Source: Ophioderma brevispina (Eukaryota > Echinodermata > Ophiuroidea > Amphilepidida > Ophiodermatidae). From it: DNA of 64,000 nt. Shown here one piece after another: positions 1 to 12,600 of the stretch (its first letter is position 1; every line of letters starts with the position of its first letter). Location of the stretch: contig JAMKCH010057912.1 in the NCBI GenBank assembly GCA_023653785.1, positions 26,996 through 90,995 on the forward strand. Direction: 5' to 3'. The notes below the pieces were generated by a model. The model had not been told where the DNA came from, did not search any database, and worked only from the letters and a program-made list of their open reading frames with translations. Position numbers and translations under genes: made by a program.

Positions 1-470
1 AAAGCTGGAAGCATGCAGCCCTCTAAGTCGAGTACAAATCTTGCTTCTTCTTTGCATGACTAATTTATCGTTCTCTATTGGAGTTTACAGCAACTTGTAA
101 ATCCTGGTGGGTTCGGTTCAGTGACATAACTTCAATAAGACTAAGCTCGATCGCCTAAACAATGAGGTGTTCACAATTACCTGTAATAAACACCGCTTCC
201 AATTATATCCCACAAGTATAATGGATGTATCAGTTGAACGTTGACAGACAACAAATTTAAGGGGTGGGGAGCTTACTTTTTTGAGGTGTTTATATAAACA
301 TAAGCCAAAGGTGACATGCAAGCCTGATTAATGATTATCAAAATTACCTAAGAATTAGAAATGTGAAAAAAAATGATGACTAATTTCCTTTCCTAATATC
401 AACCAAGAAAGACAGCAATATCTTATTTCTTGCTCTCAAAGTATGATGTCAATTGGTCTTAGTATCATAC
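1..470. other. Intron-like sequence at the left edge
   Basis: I find no confident exon, RNA or repeat here. A short minus-strand stretch after TTATTACAG near 182 reads VIVNTS, which faintly recalls a later DEPDC5 segment. It soon reaches a stop and is not called. Confidence 0.4.
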
Positions 471-603
471 CTATTGATGAAGCCTCATAGTGGCATACGT
501 GAAAATAGTACAATGGTGAGTTCACTGTTCGATGTTACGTTCCGTCCACATGTTAAACATTCAGTAAGGAATCCATCCACAGCCTTCTCCATGTATAGGT
601 CAC
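471..603 (-). CDS. DEPDC5: DEPDC5 exon d (133 bp, one-base insertion)
   Basis: The exon opens with [13 protein letters not shown] and continues [20 protein letters not shown] to FSR, matching vertebrate GDLYFEKAVNGFL....VTVVLFSR. The acceptor is TTTTCTTCCCAATATAG and the donor is GTATGA. After FSR the literal frame hits a stop. Ignoring one T near position 497-499 restores CHYEASSI, which fits the family pattern SRxxYDAKS. The break therefore looks like a one-base insertion in the sequence. The first two bases complete a glycine codon begun in the preceding exon. Coding sequence further downstream lies outside the window or is unrecognised in positions 1-470. Confidence 0.85.
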
Positions 604-3600
604 CTATATTGGGAAGAAAAGTGCTACCATTTTTTCCTTCGGTGGAAGTGGAGAAATTCTTCTTATGGTACACATGTGATAAGCTTTCTGGCCTTTCATA
701 ATCGACACACAGGCATTTAATTGTTGAAAAATTAAAAAAAGCAAAAAACTAAATAATTAAAAAAAAAAAAAAAAAAAAAAAAGAAAAATTTGTTTAAAAA
801 TAACAAAAAATTGTTTAAAAAAAAAAAGGGATTCCTGCTCTTTTTAGGCAATTTGTACTATATAGTTAGGGGGACTGTGGTTTGATATGAAGTACCGTGG
901 GATTTCAATGATTAACGCATCACACCTATTTAGACACCTTGAGTAGGTCCCAGAGAACAAGAAAAACTGATGGAAATCAAGGGGTGGAGATGGGCAGCCA
1001 TCTGATTTTCAAATGGCCGCCCATTTGTGGTAATTTTCAAATTCATACTGAGTTGTGAATGTGCTAGGACGCTAGATTTAGTTGTGGGCCGAAAACCTTG
1101 GATGTTTAAAAACAACCTGGACCTGGGAGAAGCGATAAGATGAACATAAGGACGGCAGACATTTGTTTTCAAAAATGGCTGCCAATTACCCGGTTATGTA
1201 CATTCAGCAGCAAATTTTAGTGTGGTGCGTTTATACAAATTTAATTGTAGTGGCACAGTCTCCATTTAAATAGTGCAGAGGTGGTAATAAAAGTGTCTTG
1301 GATTTGTTTATAGTAAATAGTAATTCTTCCTTTCCTCTTTATAATTTGATTTCAAAATGGCTGCCCTTTGACACTGTAAAAGTCATTTTTGTGTAAACTT
1401 TATCAATACAAGGTGATTTAATAGGGGCATTTAGACCTGAATCTAGGGGCATTTGGCTTCGACGAGTCAGCGATATCAACACGGTTAGGCAGGTATTTTA
1501 TCGTACATCTAATGCCGGTGTGGTGTGGGTTGAATGTGAAAGCAGGTATTAGTCTGGTGGGAGCATAGTCCGGGCTCATAGACAACAGAATAAAGCTTGA
1601 AACTACTGTGCGTGAGAAGAGTCAACTGAATCAGAGTGCCCTGTTGTTCACCAGTGTTCCGGACTATTGAGTACGCGGCCCGGACAATGGTTACTTCTAC
1701 CAGCGTTGTTGGTAGTGTGTGTTGTTGTTAGGAATTTGATAGTCTGCCGGAGCTTATAGTCAACCCACATCGGTAAAGAATAGGGTACTTGATTCAGTTG
1801 ACTCCTCATTAGTTTCACGCTTTCCGTTGTCGTCTATGGGAGCCCGGCCCATTATATCTTCTTCCAACATCAGTGTAAAAAGTCTGGTGGTCCACAGACA
1901 ACGGAACAAAAGCGTGAAACTAATGTGGCCTGAAGAGGTCAAACTGACACTCAATTCTTCACAGTTGTGACGGTGAGTATGAGTCCATGATACTATATCC
2001 CTGCCACCACGTTTTGTAAGCGCCAGGTACGTTCAATAAGGACTCACGATTTAATGCTTTGGGCACTGAATTGCAGTGATGTCACTGACCAGAGAAAGGT
2101 AACTGCACTATGTATCCTTGTTGCAAATCGTCCATGTATGGGAACGGGCCAAGTGGAGATGAATTCTACTTGCAACATTACTAAACATCCCGATTTAAAC
2201 TGTGTTAAAGAAAATAACAAAAACCACGCCTATGTACATAGAACAAACCATGATTACACCACTCAAGAACTGTAGCGCAGTATGTTTTGTATGAGTCCAT
2301 TCTAAAACTGCCTGTAGGGTAGTCCATGGAGTGTTGTATTTAGCTGGATGTGGAGTAATCGATTTGGTATGAGTCTTTAAAGTGCACGTGGAATTGTTAT
2401 TTAGATGATGTACACAAATGTTGGTATCAAGAAAAGCGCACTATAACCATTTGCATAATTCTATGTCATAGAGATAGATGAGGTAGATGTGGACCAAAAA
2501 AAAACAGCGAAATATAATTACATTCTGTAAAAATTGCCACTGCGGGGTTGTTGTAATTGGTATGGTCCCACATTCCACTTTGGGTGGAATCTAGTTTTTT
2601 AGCCACCAGTGGGCTACTCGACCGGGGAAGGGGGGGCAAGTTGCCCCCTCTGCTCGCAAAAAAGGGGACGATATGGACCAATAACTATGCATTTCATATC
2701 TCTTCTTCGGAATTCCGACCAATCAGCCTAAATGGGGCAACAGTAAAGTAAATTGGGGCAATTCCGCGCGCGATGAGCGCAGTTCGTTCAAAGTTCGAAC
2801 TTCATTGAGCAAAAATCAAAAGGGCCGATCTTATAAAGAAATTTGCCACTTCGGGTGGGACGACATGGAAACTGACCCCTCTTGATCGACTGCCGCGAGT
2901 AGTACGCCACTGTAAATACCACAATGTTAACCGTAGTTTTCTATTCAAGTGTCGACATCATCGGATTTTATGATGATACCGGTACTGTTAAAAGACCATA
3001 AAAACATGTTTTACTATGGAAAGATGTGGATCTCGTAGCAGTTAAAATGACATTTTGTCATACAGTATTTGCCATTGTGGATCCCAAATTTTGAGGTGAT
3101 TTTTAAAGTGTGGGAATTGGTAGTCCCACTCTTTTCTGCATGTTGATTCACAGATGAGCAAGCATCCCACAAAGTTCTGTACAGAATAGTCCCATTCTTT
3201 CCACCTTGATAAATATTGGCACATCAAAGCTTGGCACAATCACACTGCACCAAAAGAAATATGCATCCGGGAGAGAGAAGAGACGAGAAGGCGGTAAAGA
3301 GTCATCGCGGCTGAATTTTCCATTCACCATAGGATACCCGTAGTAATTGGGCTGGGGGTAACTTCGTATTGAGGTAACTCTAATTGTACAAAAAGATTGA
3401 GTGGTAGGGCCCGCTGATTAGTGGTTAAAAGTGCAGAGATGATTTCGGAGGCCTACCGGACCCTCCGATGCGACTGTGTATTGCGCTTGTGATTTGAATC
3501 GAGAGAATTGAATGAGGGTCAGTAGGTCTCCCAGTATACAAGAAGCACACACAAACATCATTACAATAGTCTCAATGCTACACAATTAATTGATGCCACT

Positions 3601-6600
3601 TTTTATGAGAAATTCACATACACAGGACTTCCTTTCTACTAGCCATCTGCGCTACTACCCAAACCTCTGTATACATTTTGTCGCAGGAGAATAAAAGAAG
3701 ACCATATGCCCCTATTTTACAATGCTCTCTTGGATGCTCAGAAGCTGCCATTTCTTCCCCTTTTCCAGGGAGGATCAGTGGAAAGATGCCAAGGGAGATT
3801 GCTGCAAAGGAAAGCTGACGGTTTGGAAGGACTTGAAAGAAATTGGTGCAATGATGACAAGGGGAAGCCTTTCACTGATCAGAGTGGCAGAAACATCATG
3901 AACAATCTATTAGATGCCATCAAAAGCATTTGGGTGTCAGTTGTAGGATATCGTTCGAAATTAACAAAAGTTAGCAGATGCAGTACGTTGGTCTGTTTTG
4001 GAAGCTTGGCGAGACCTTCTATTCTTTATATGAGGATTCGATGTTTTGGTTGACGCAACGAAACAAAAGGCAGCAAGAAACAGGCACAATCGTATTGTCT
4101 TCCTCCTACCAGAGCAGCACTTTTATTAGCTCCCTATGAGATAACCACTACGGGACGATTAGGTACAAAGACATATCAATCCAGGGTTGTGGCGACCCAA
4201 GTACTACAGAGGTATGTGGATGACAAATTCAAGCCAGCGATGACATTTCCTCCTGTAAGCGGCAATAATTCATTTGTGAAATAGATGTACCCAAGTCTGA
4301 TGTGGACACAATAGTGTGCCAAATGCATCAAAGGACGAACGTTAGAACTTACTGGGGTGTTCCATCGAGTCAATGAATCAAGAAATTGTGACCTAACCAA
4401 TGGTCCCCTGGACCATCCTGCAGATGAGGACGACACCCGTGATTAGAACTTAAAAGTCATGATTGTGATTAAAAAAAAAGAATAATAAACGAAGTGGATT
4501 GATGGTTGGTAGCTGTCATGCTGAATCCAATTTGTGGGGCTCATACCAATTAAACACAAATCCAAAGTGCACTTTTTAAAGAAGTTTAAAATTGCTCACT
4601 TTGCTGTTTTGTGGGCATTCTGCCTATTCTGGTTGTTATAGGACTCCTGCAAAGTGGAATTAATAAATTTTTAAGTTGCTTGTCGTGATATAAATCATAT
4701 TGGTGGGATATACCATTAAAACAATACAATGCAGTTTCGCGATCTCATACCAAATAGGTACTTCACAGCGCTCTAATACAACACCACGGACTACCCTACA
4801 GGAAGCTTTTAATGTACCATACAAAATAGACTGCTCTAAGCTGTTACTATTTACATTAGGGGGTTGTTCTATGTATAGGGATCAGTCAGTGTTTTGGTTA
4901 CGTGTGTAGCCTGTTTTACCAATGGGGTGGGGGGCAAGTGGCACCCCCGTAAACTTTATCGGTGCGTTAAAACGACAAAAGCTTTCGCAAAAATGCTTCC
5001 AGAAATTGTTTCTCATATTTTCATAAGTTTAGACATTTTGTTGGCAAAGGTAGCATTTTTACTCTTACCGAAATTAGGGCAACATCTTTATAGACATCTT
5101 GGAAGATAAATGGAGCTGTGTCACCATAATGAAATGTAATGAAACCAACACTAAAAGTTACTGCTGAAACTGACAATAAACATTGGTAATTGGCGGACTA
5201 TTTTGTAAAACAAAATGGCCCTGCCCAGGTCTTAATGTTCATTGAATCTAGCTTTAATCCTTTCCAGAGAGTTGAGGGGTTTTTAAAATGAAGTTTTGGT
5301 ACCAAAACTAGCTTCCAAGCACATTCACAATGGGGTATGATTTGCAAATTATACCAAAATGGGCAGCCTTTTGAAAACAACGGGCTTCCACAGTCCCCTT
5401 GACTAAACGACGGGTAGCAAATAGAGAGAAAGTTACGGTTTTGATTTTAAAATGGTATAACATGGAGGACTGTGGCACCCTAATAAAATTTGTTGCAACT
5501 CATACTAAAATTATTGATGAGAAGTCACAAGAAATGGTAATGGCGCCATTTTGAAATACAAAAATGGATGGGCAGTATAAGGTTCCTCTTCTAATCTAGG
5601 TCTATCCTTTCCAGAGAGTTGGAGGTGTTTAACATGAAGTTTTGGCCACAAACACTCTAGCTTCCTAGAACATTACACAACTCGAGTATGCATTTGAAAA
5701 ATATACCAAATGGCACCACTTTTGAAAATAAAGATGGGCCGCATATGCCACCCCGGGGAATCTCCATCAAACTTTTCTTGTTCGCGGGGACCTACTTAAG
5801 GTATTTAAATAGGTGTGATGCTTAAATCATTGAAATCCCACTGGAGGTCCACCCCCCAAAACAGTCCCTGACTAATAGTTGGGTTCAGGTGTTTGTTTCT
5901 GGGACAATCCGGTGCGCAACCATGTCTAAGTTCAATCAAACTACGCACTAGTATGGGAGCATACTTTGACCAAATTAGGGCAGTGGCATTTCAATGGGCA
6001 TGTTCTCCCAGTTAACGCCCTTGAGCGGGCGCATGTTTTATGACATCGGAAATAAATCCACCGATTATAGAAGCGAGTCTTTTTTAAGTTCTGATAACGT
6101 CAACAACAGAGTTCCTCCTGATTCTTTCACTATTTGCAAACATTTTGAACATTAGGCACAACTGGTACTTCCCACAGTTATAAAACTCCAACATTCAGCA
6201 ATCATCGTATCATATACCCAGTGCGTGGATGTTCTAAAAGTAACTCGTTTCCCACGGGTAACGACTCCACACGACACCTTCTCCCCATCGTGACCATAAT
6301 TCCATCACTGAGATGCGAATACCAGAGACTCCTACTCTTCTGTACAAGAGGCAGTGCCCAATTGAAACTGATTCAAAAGATTGGCTTAGAAAATATCTCA
6401 TGCGTGCACTATTGGTTGTATCAGAAAACATGAAATAACAGAAGTGATGAATTATATTTCACCCTTTCTGATATTTTTTTGAGATAGGACCGTTGCCAAT
6501 GATTTTTGCTGAAAGGATTCAGCTACCTATCTATACAAGTAACTTTTCATAAGTGAAGATGGCAAAATTAGCCACCTATTTTCTAGCTTGCAATCTAACA

Positions 6601-9600
6601 AAAATACAGCAAGTAAACTTGTGTGATCCCCTGGCAGTATGAAACATGACCTCAGATGACCTTTGACCTAGGTCCATGACCTTTGACATCATCCACATAT
6701 GAAGGAACCCCTATTGCACCTCAACCCCAAGTCTGGTTTAAATCAGACTTCGACTTTTTGAGGAAGACCTGAAAAACAAAAACCTAACCAAAACTGGAGC
6801 ACACACATATAAACATACAATATGACCTCAGATGACCTTTGACCTTGGTCTATGACCTTTGACATCGTGCATATATGAAGGAACCCCTACTGCACCGTAA
6901 CCCCACAGTCTGGTTTAAATTGGACTTGAACTTTTCGAAGACCTGAAAAAAAAAACCTAACCAAACTGGAAAACACACACAAAAACGGACATGCACACTC
7001 TCACCAAATCCCCCTACTGCTTTTCAAGCCAGGGGGATAAAAAGATTGATCACTTTAAACCAGAATGATCAGTCTCTTACACAGTTAAGAAAATACATGC
7101 TATGTTGTGTTGCCTACTCTTTGCTACATTCAATAGGTTTGTTCATAGCTGTTACCACTTTGAATGAGGGTTGGCCACCAATGTCTGGATGAAAACAACC
7201 TTGAAATTTTGCTGATGATGGTTATGGTGACAATGACGATGAAGATGATGAGATTTGAGTTACTTAAAAAGGTTTAATTTTCCAAGCCTGTAAATATCAC
7301 TCTTGCCAGCATAACAAATTAATATACACAAGGATGATAAGGTTTTGTGCCACTTACCAGACTCTTCCCCAGCCGCCACATGTCACTCCTACTGATGTAT
7401 TGATCCTTAAATACCAACTCCACCAAGTCCAGTGCCACATCCTGTACCTGTACAGGTCTCACAGTCACATCCTTGTATGCCCTCAACTGAAACAGACTGG
7501 CTATACTCTGGTCTATACTGATGATGTCTGTGAGAAACATTGGGAAGGAAATTGACAGAAAAGTAGATTAGTAATCACATTTTTATCATTCTATTCCTTA
7601 CTATTTTCTTTTCTTCTGCTTGTGTACAGTCCTTAGCATCTCCAAAAACACAAAGAAAATATCAGTTCATCCAGAGTTCACAGTTAATCTGCAAATGTAT
7701 ACATAGATATGTATATCCTCTTCCATCTTGTATGTATCCATGTCCCACTGATGAATTGTGCAGTCATGGCAGTTCACTATGTTCAATTACACTGCACATT
7801 TTCCAGTCATCTAAAAAGTCCAAGTATCTCCACCACCTATTTGTATTTCCTCCTCTTGTTCCAGGTTTGAAGTCCATCTGGTATTCAATGTCAGAGCAAC
7901 ATTCACAAAACAATACATTTTCTGACCTTCACATGGTGACATGTTCCATACAGTCAAAATCACTTTGTTCACAAATATAGTCCATTTTCTTTGTTGGGTC
8001 CTCCACTTAGCACATGGCTCAGTTCCAAATACAATGCAAATCAATGTCTATACCTTGTCCGGCCTGAACTAAGGAGTGACATCATAGCTTTCACGCAGTA
8101 TTAAACATGCGAATCGCAGTAAGCCGCAGCTGTAATCATGAGTGTACAAAGTCGGCGTGAGCGATGCGCATGCACAATAGCTGCGCGAAAGCTATGACAT
8201 CACTCCTTAGTTTAGGCTGGACGAAGTACAGACTAAAAATGACCAGTGTTTATACCAACTCAAAGGTCACTGACTTCCCATTTCACCCGCGTATCCAGGA
8301 ATCTATTCCCCGGGGTGTGGAGCAAAGAAATTAGGCACCCCCGGGGTGCGCACACTCCTTTCACACACCCCTGAATACGTCCATGTATTTGGCATGATGG
8401 GATCAATTTGCTAGGTCTAAATTCTAGTTGAACACAGTAAAGTGTATTCAAGTGGGTTTAATACACAAATTGTATACTTTTTATCTTGCATTTGATTAAT
8501 TGCATCTGATTTGAACTGCTTTTAACTGGGCTAAACTATGATGAACTGGGTTTCAAAATAAAAGCAAGGTAAACCCAGTTAAGCTGAAATAAAACCAGTG
8601 CAACCTAAATTGGTTAACATAAATTTCACAATTCCTAACTGGGGTTCACCTAAAATTTAGACCAGAGATTTAATGTACAGTTTTGCAATATCTACAGTCA
8701 TCTACCATGTGCGAGTGCTGAACCCAACTTGCAACTCTCTGTCTAATTGCAACGATCTTAATCAATGTCCTCAGTTGAATATGTTTTTTTGCCCGTCTTA
8801 ATCTTGCATTTGAACAATTACATTTTTGGTTATAGACACAAACTGCATACGCATGAAAATTTTAGCACTCCGTTTTAGATATTCTTAGGCAAAACCCAAA
8901 GTATAGATGTTTATTTAAAGAGAAAACACTATATACATCACTTTGCTTTACTAAATGGTTTTGCTTGATAAGTGCAAGGAGTTATTATTTTTATGTTGTG
9001 TTATAAGACAGATCTGAAAAATAAATTTCAGAAATCAAAGCACACCAATCTACTGTAAAATCCAAGTTCCCCAAAGACTAGATCTATACAAGTGTTCACC
9101 AGTGTTGTTATCTATGCATGGAATAATGGAGCAATTGCCTTAGTTCTGAATCTATACAAGTGTTCACCAGTTGTTATCTATGCATGGAATAATGATAATT
9201 GCCTTCGTTTGAGAGAGACCAAAAAAGAAAGATAGCGTTTGAAGCTACAAAGGATGTTTTCTTTTGGAATGTCCTCAAGTTTGCTTTAGGTTTGTTCATT
9301 CCAGTTGGATGGTCCACATGGATGCCAATTGAATTTGTTAATATTGGGATCAAAGCTTCCGACTGACAAGATGTTTTAATTTTAATAATATCATTCACTA
9401 AATAGAAATTATGAGTACAGTTTATATCAAGATAGACCACCTGCACCAAACCTAGGTCATGTGATATTTGTTGAAAACCCAGAGCAGAATGCATCATGAG
9501 AAGCATGTGTGATTGCATGGAGGCAGGCGCATACTGGAAGGCAGCCAAGATGCCGTCTGCTGGCACATGCTGCAACATGATGCAGCAGCATGCGCACATG

Positions 9601-12600
9601 CTGCAGTAAGCTGTGGCAAGCGCAGCATACTAGAGCATGCTACATAGCAGCAAGAAGTTAACGAGGTCACTTCCAATTTAATGATACTAGAATTTTGCAG
9701 TTCTCGGCCTTCGTGCTCGCTATATTAAAGAATATAAAGCTGTGGGCCGCTACCGACCTTTGACCTTGGCATATGACCTTGACATCATCAGTTCCAATTG
9801 AACTTCAACTTTTAATTGAGTCAATTTTTAAAAAACAAACACAATTTAAAAAAAAATTAACATTTGAGCATTTTTTTCAACTTGACCTCACTGACCTTTG
9901 ACCTTGGCATATGATGCTTGACCCCATCAACATATCAGGGATCCCATGGTGCCCTAGACCCAAGTTTGGTTCCAATTGAACTTCACTTTTCAATTGGATG
10001 TCAATTTAAAACAAAAAATTAATTTATTTAGTTACCAAGTTTAAATCCGGTTTTGTCCCCGTCAACGGGGTGGCCGGATACATCCTCATACTCAGCAATA
10101 GCTGTGTGAGGATTTATTGGAGCAAAAGGTATTTGACCGGATGCCCTTCCTGAACGCCAATCCACAGGTTTTCGGCGGTGGGCCTACCTTTGGGCAACTA
10201 TGCCGCACCATAAAGGCAGCATTGCTGGATGGCCGCCAAGCTCTTCAGAGCATGCCCTTGTATGTAGATCTTCCTTTTTCATTCTACCAGGGTAACCAGC
10301 TACCCTCCTCATCAGATTTCCTTAGAAAAATCGATGGGGGGACGGTTTGCCCGCCGACAACTCGGCCCCTGGGACAGGTAGTAACTGGTTACCAGGATAA
10401 CCAAGTACAGGCCGTAAAGGAAACCTGACCTGACTCCAAAGGAAACCTAACCTGACTCCATGACAATGCAATTTTTTAAAAAAACTTAAGCATTTTATGA
10501 CACAACACATCCACACATCCACACGCACACGGATTGCTAAGTGGTCCTCCTGCTATAGCTGGCGGCCCACACAAAATGCATGATGATCCTGCAGGTTTAT
10601 GCCGAACTTTTTACTGCCATTGGCAGTGAAATCCTCAGAAACACTGGCACACTGCATAGTAGACAATCCAACCGAAAAAACTTGCTGAATAATCTAGCTC
10701 TTTTGGGTGTCTCTGTAGACACAATTTATTATATCTGTGCCACATGGTGGAAAAGGATTCCCAACTAGTTGGAACCCTCGCTTGTAAAAGAAATGAAAAA
10801 ACTAAAAATTATTGATAAAATAAAATTGAACATCAAGTAACAAAGCTCACTATTATAAACCACCCTGAGCATTTTGTTGTCATTATCTTGGTTGGAAGGT
10901 TAAAGGGGGCCATGGTCCAATATTGCTAACAGCCTCATCCCCATAACTCATGCACATTTTATTTGAAGTGGTCAAAATTGTGATATCAGAATCAAGCTGT
11001 GGGCTTAGGGCTAAAAGATGCTTGGTTTGGAAGTTATGAGCGAAAATGTACTCCATTTTGGTCAACCGATATTAATCTTACAGAGTACTCTATGGGGTTT
11101 ACGAAACCATGTTTCCAGATCTCATATCAAAATGGATTGAAATATCAGCACAAAACTTTACAGATAGGGTTTTGCGGTGATGGTCATTCTATCAAGATGG
11201 AATGAAAACTCTTATATACTTAAATCGTGCAATCCCCTTTAAGCAAGAGTCTTTTCTTCACAAAAATATGACAAATTTGCTCCCACAAATCATGAAATGA
11301 TACTTCTTTGAGAATACATACAGGGTGTCCCAGAATGATTAGTACCCAAAAATATCCAAAATTATTATTTTTTTTGGCCATGAAAACAAATGATATTGGG
11401 TTATCTGGTATTTAAATTAGATTTGGCATAATTTCAGCCTGCGGAAGAATTTTAGATCTTGAAAGTCGGGCTTTGCAAACCGATGATACGTACCAATTTT
11501 GCAGACATGGTGATTTCGTACTTTTGGCAAAGTGAAAAAAAAGGATTATCTGCAGGCAGACAAGAAAACAATACCTTGGCACAAACATCGGAGTAAAAGT
11601 AATTTATTGGTCTTCAGGCTTCTGCTTCAAAATAAATGCTGCTGTCAATAACAAACATGATAAATAATTGATACATTAACATAAAGTTATTTGTATCTGA
11701 AAAGAATTGTCATCTCATTATGTCAAAATATTGCGCTCAAAGTTACTAATATCTTTCACAGCTTTGTTGCAAGAATTGGAAATGCTGCTGTCAATAGAAA
11801 TTAAGATTCAATTGAAATAAACTATTAATTTTGTGATAAAACATCTCTGTATGAGTTCATAATGTCAAAATATTGCACCAGAAGTTACTGAAATCTTAAA
11901 CACGACTTGGTAACATTGACAGGGTTACAACGAGCACTGACTTGTGGGTTGTGTCTCAGGGTTCGCTGGACTGCAGCGATGTTTGCTCTTGTTCAAGCGG
12001 TTTTTCTGGTACCACAACCTTCAGAGTGACGGTTTCTGACTATACCATGGCGATCAAACTTTCTCACATTATAGGCAATGGCACATTTAGAAGGGACTCA
12101 GCGCTCTCTAGGGAATCTCGCAGCAAATCGTCTCTTAACTTCTAAGTAACTTTAGGTCTCCCAGTAGCTTTTTGCAATGAAAGACCTCTGCTGCACAGTA
12201 AAGTGGCGAGCCATTTTGTTAGGTCCTCAATCTCTACCAATGTAATCATTGAATTTGCCTGCAATAGCCTACCAGTTCAACATCATTAGCTATTCAAAAC
12301 TCCCTCCAAAATCCAAGATAAGCATGTGTTTCATGTGTAACAAAGCTGCAAGCATGACCAACCCTTTGTATGCATGGATAATCAATATTGAGTTAAACTT
12401 ACAGCTTTTACAGTTGCTAAGAAGAGGGAACAAAATAGTTGAAAAGCAAGAGAGAACTAAATATTTGTTTGTTTCCTTTTAACAAGTTCTATACACTATT
12501 TTAGCACTTTGTAGTAAGGACGAAATCACCACCTCTGACACTTTGTACTGTTTCTACACTTTGGATAGCCCGATTTTTATGATCTAAAATACTTTTGAAA

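Larger units (their letters stand above)
848..5885. mobile_element. 5-kb foldback repeat in a DEPDC5 intron
   Basis: The two ends are inverted copies of each other: 848-1400 against 5340-5885. Matching landmarks include the reverse complement of GTGGGATTTCAATGATTAAC and AATAGGTGTGATGC at the outer ends, then successive blocks each holding an ATGGC[A/G/T]GCC-type core, such as CAAATGGCCGCCCATTTG. The arms are divergent, about 550 bp each, and internally repetitive. The 3.9-kb loop includes a three-copy inverted/direct repeat (1570-1960) and a 115-codon plus-strand reading frame at 3706-4053 that I do not recognise. No transposase is evident. The element fills most of the intron between DEPDC5 exons c and d. 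Confidence 0.7.

Noticed and set aside
118..321. Minus-strand stretch after TTATTACAG as the next DEPDC5 exon
   Set aside because: Only VIV resembles the expected sequence, and a stop follows within about 20 codons.
2554..2600. Minus-strand SGMWDHTNY as the DEPDC5 segment CEMWDFDIYG
   Set aside because: Flanking residues do not fit and it lies inside the foldback. The exon at 6173-6367 already accounts for this segment.
10117..10428. 103-codon plus-strand frame
   Set aside because: It falls within an interspersed repeat with a known-looking non-coding module and has no recognised motif.
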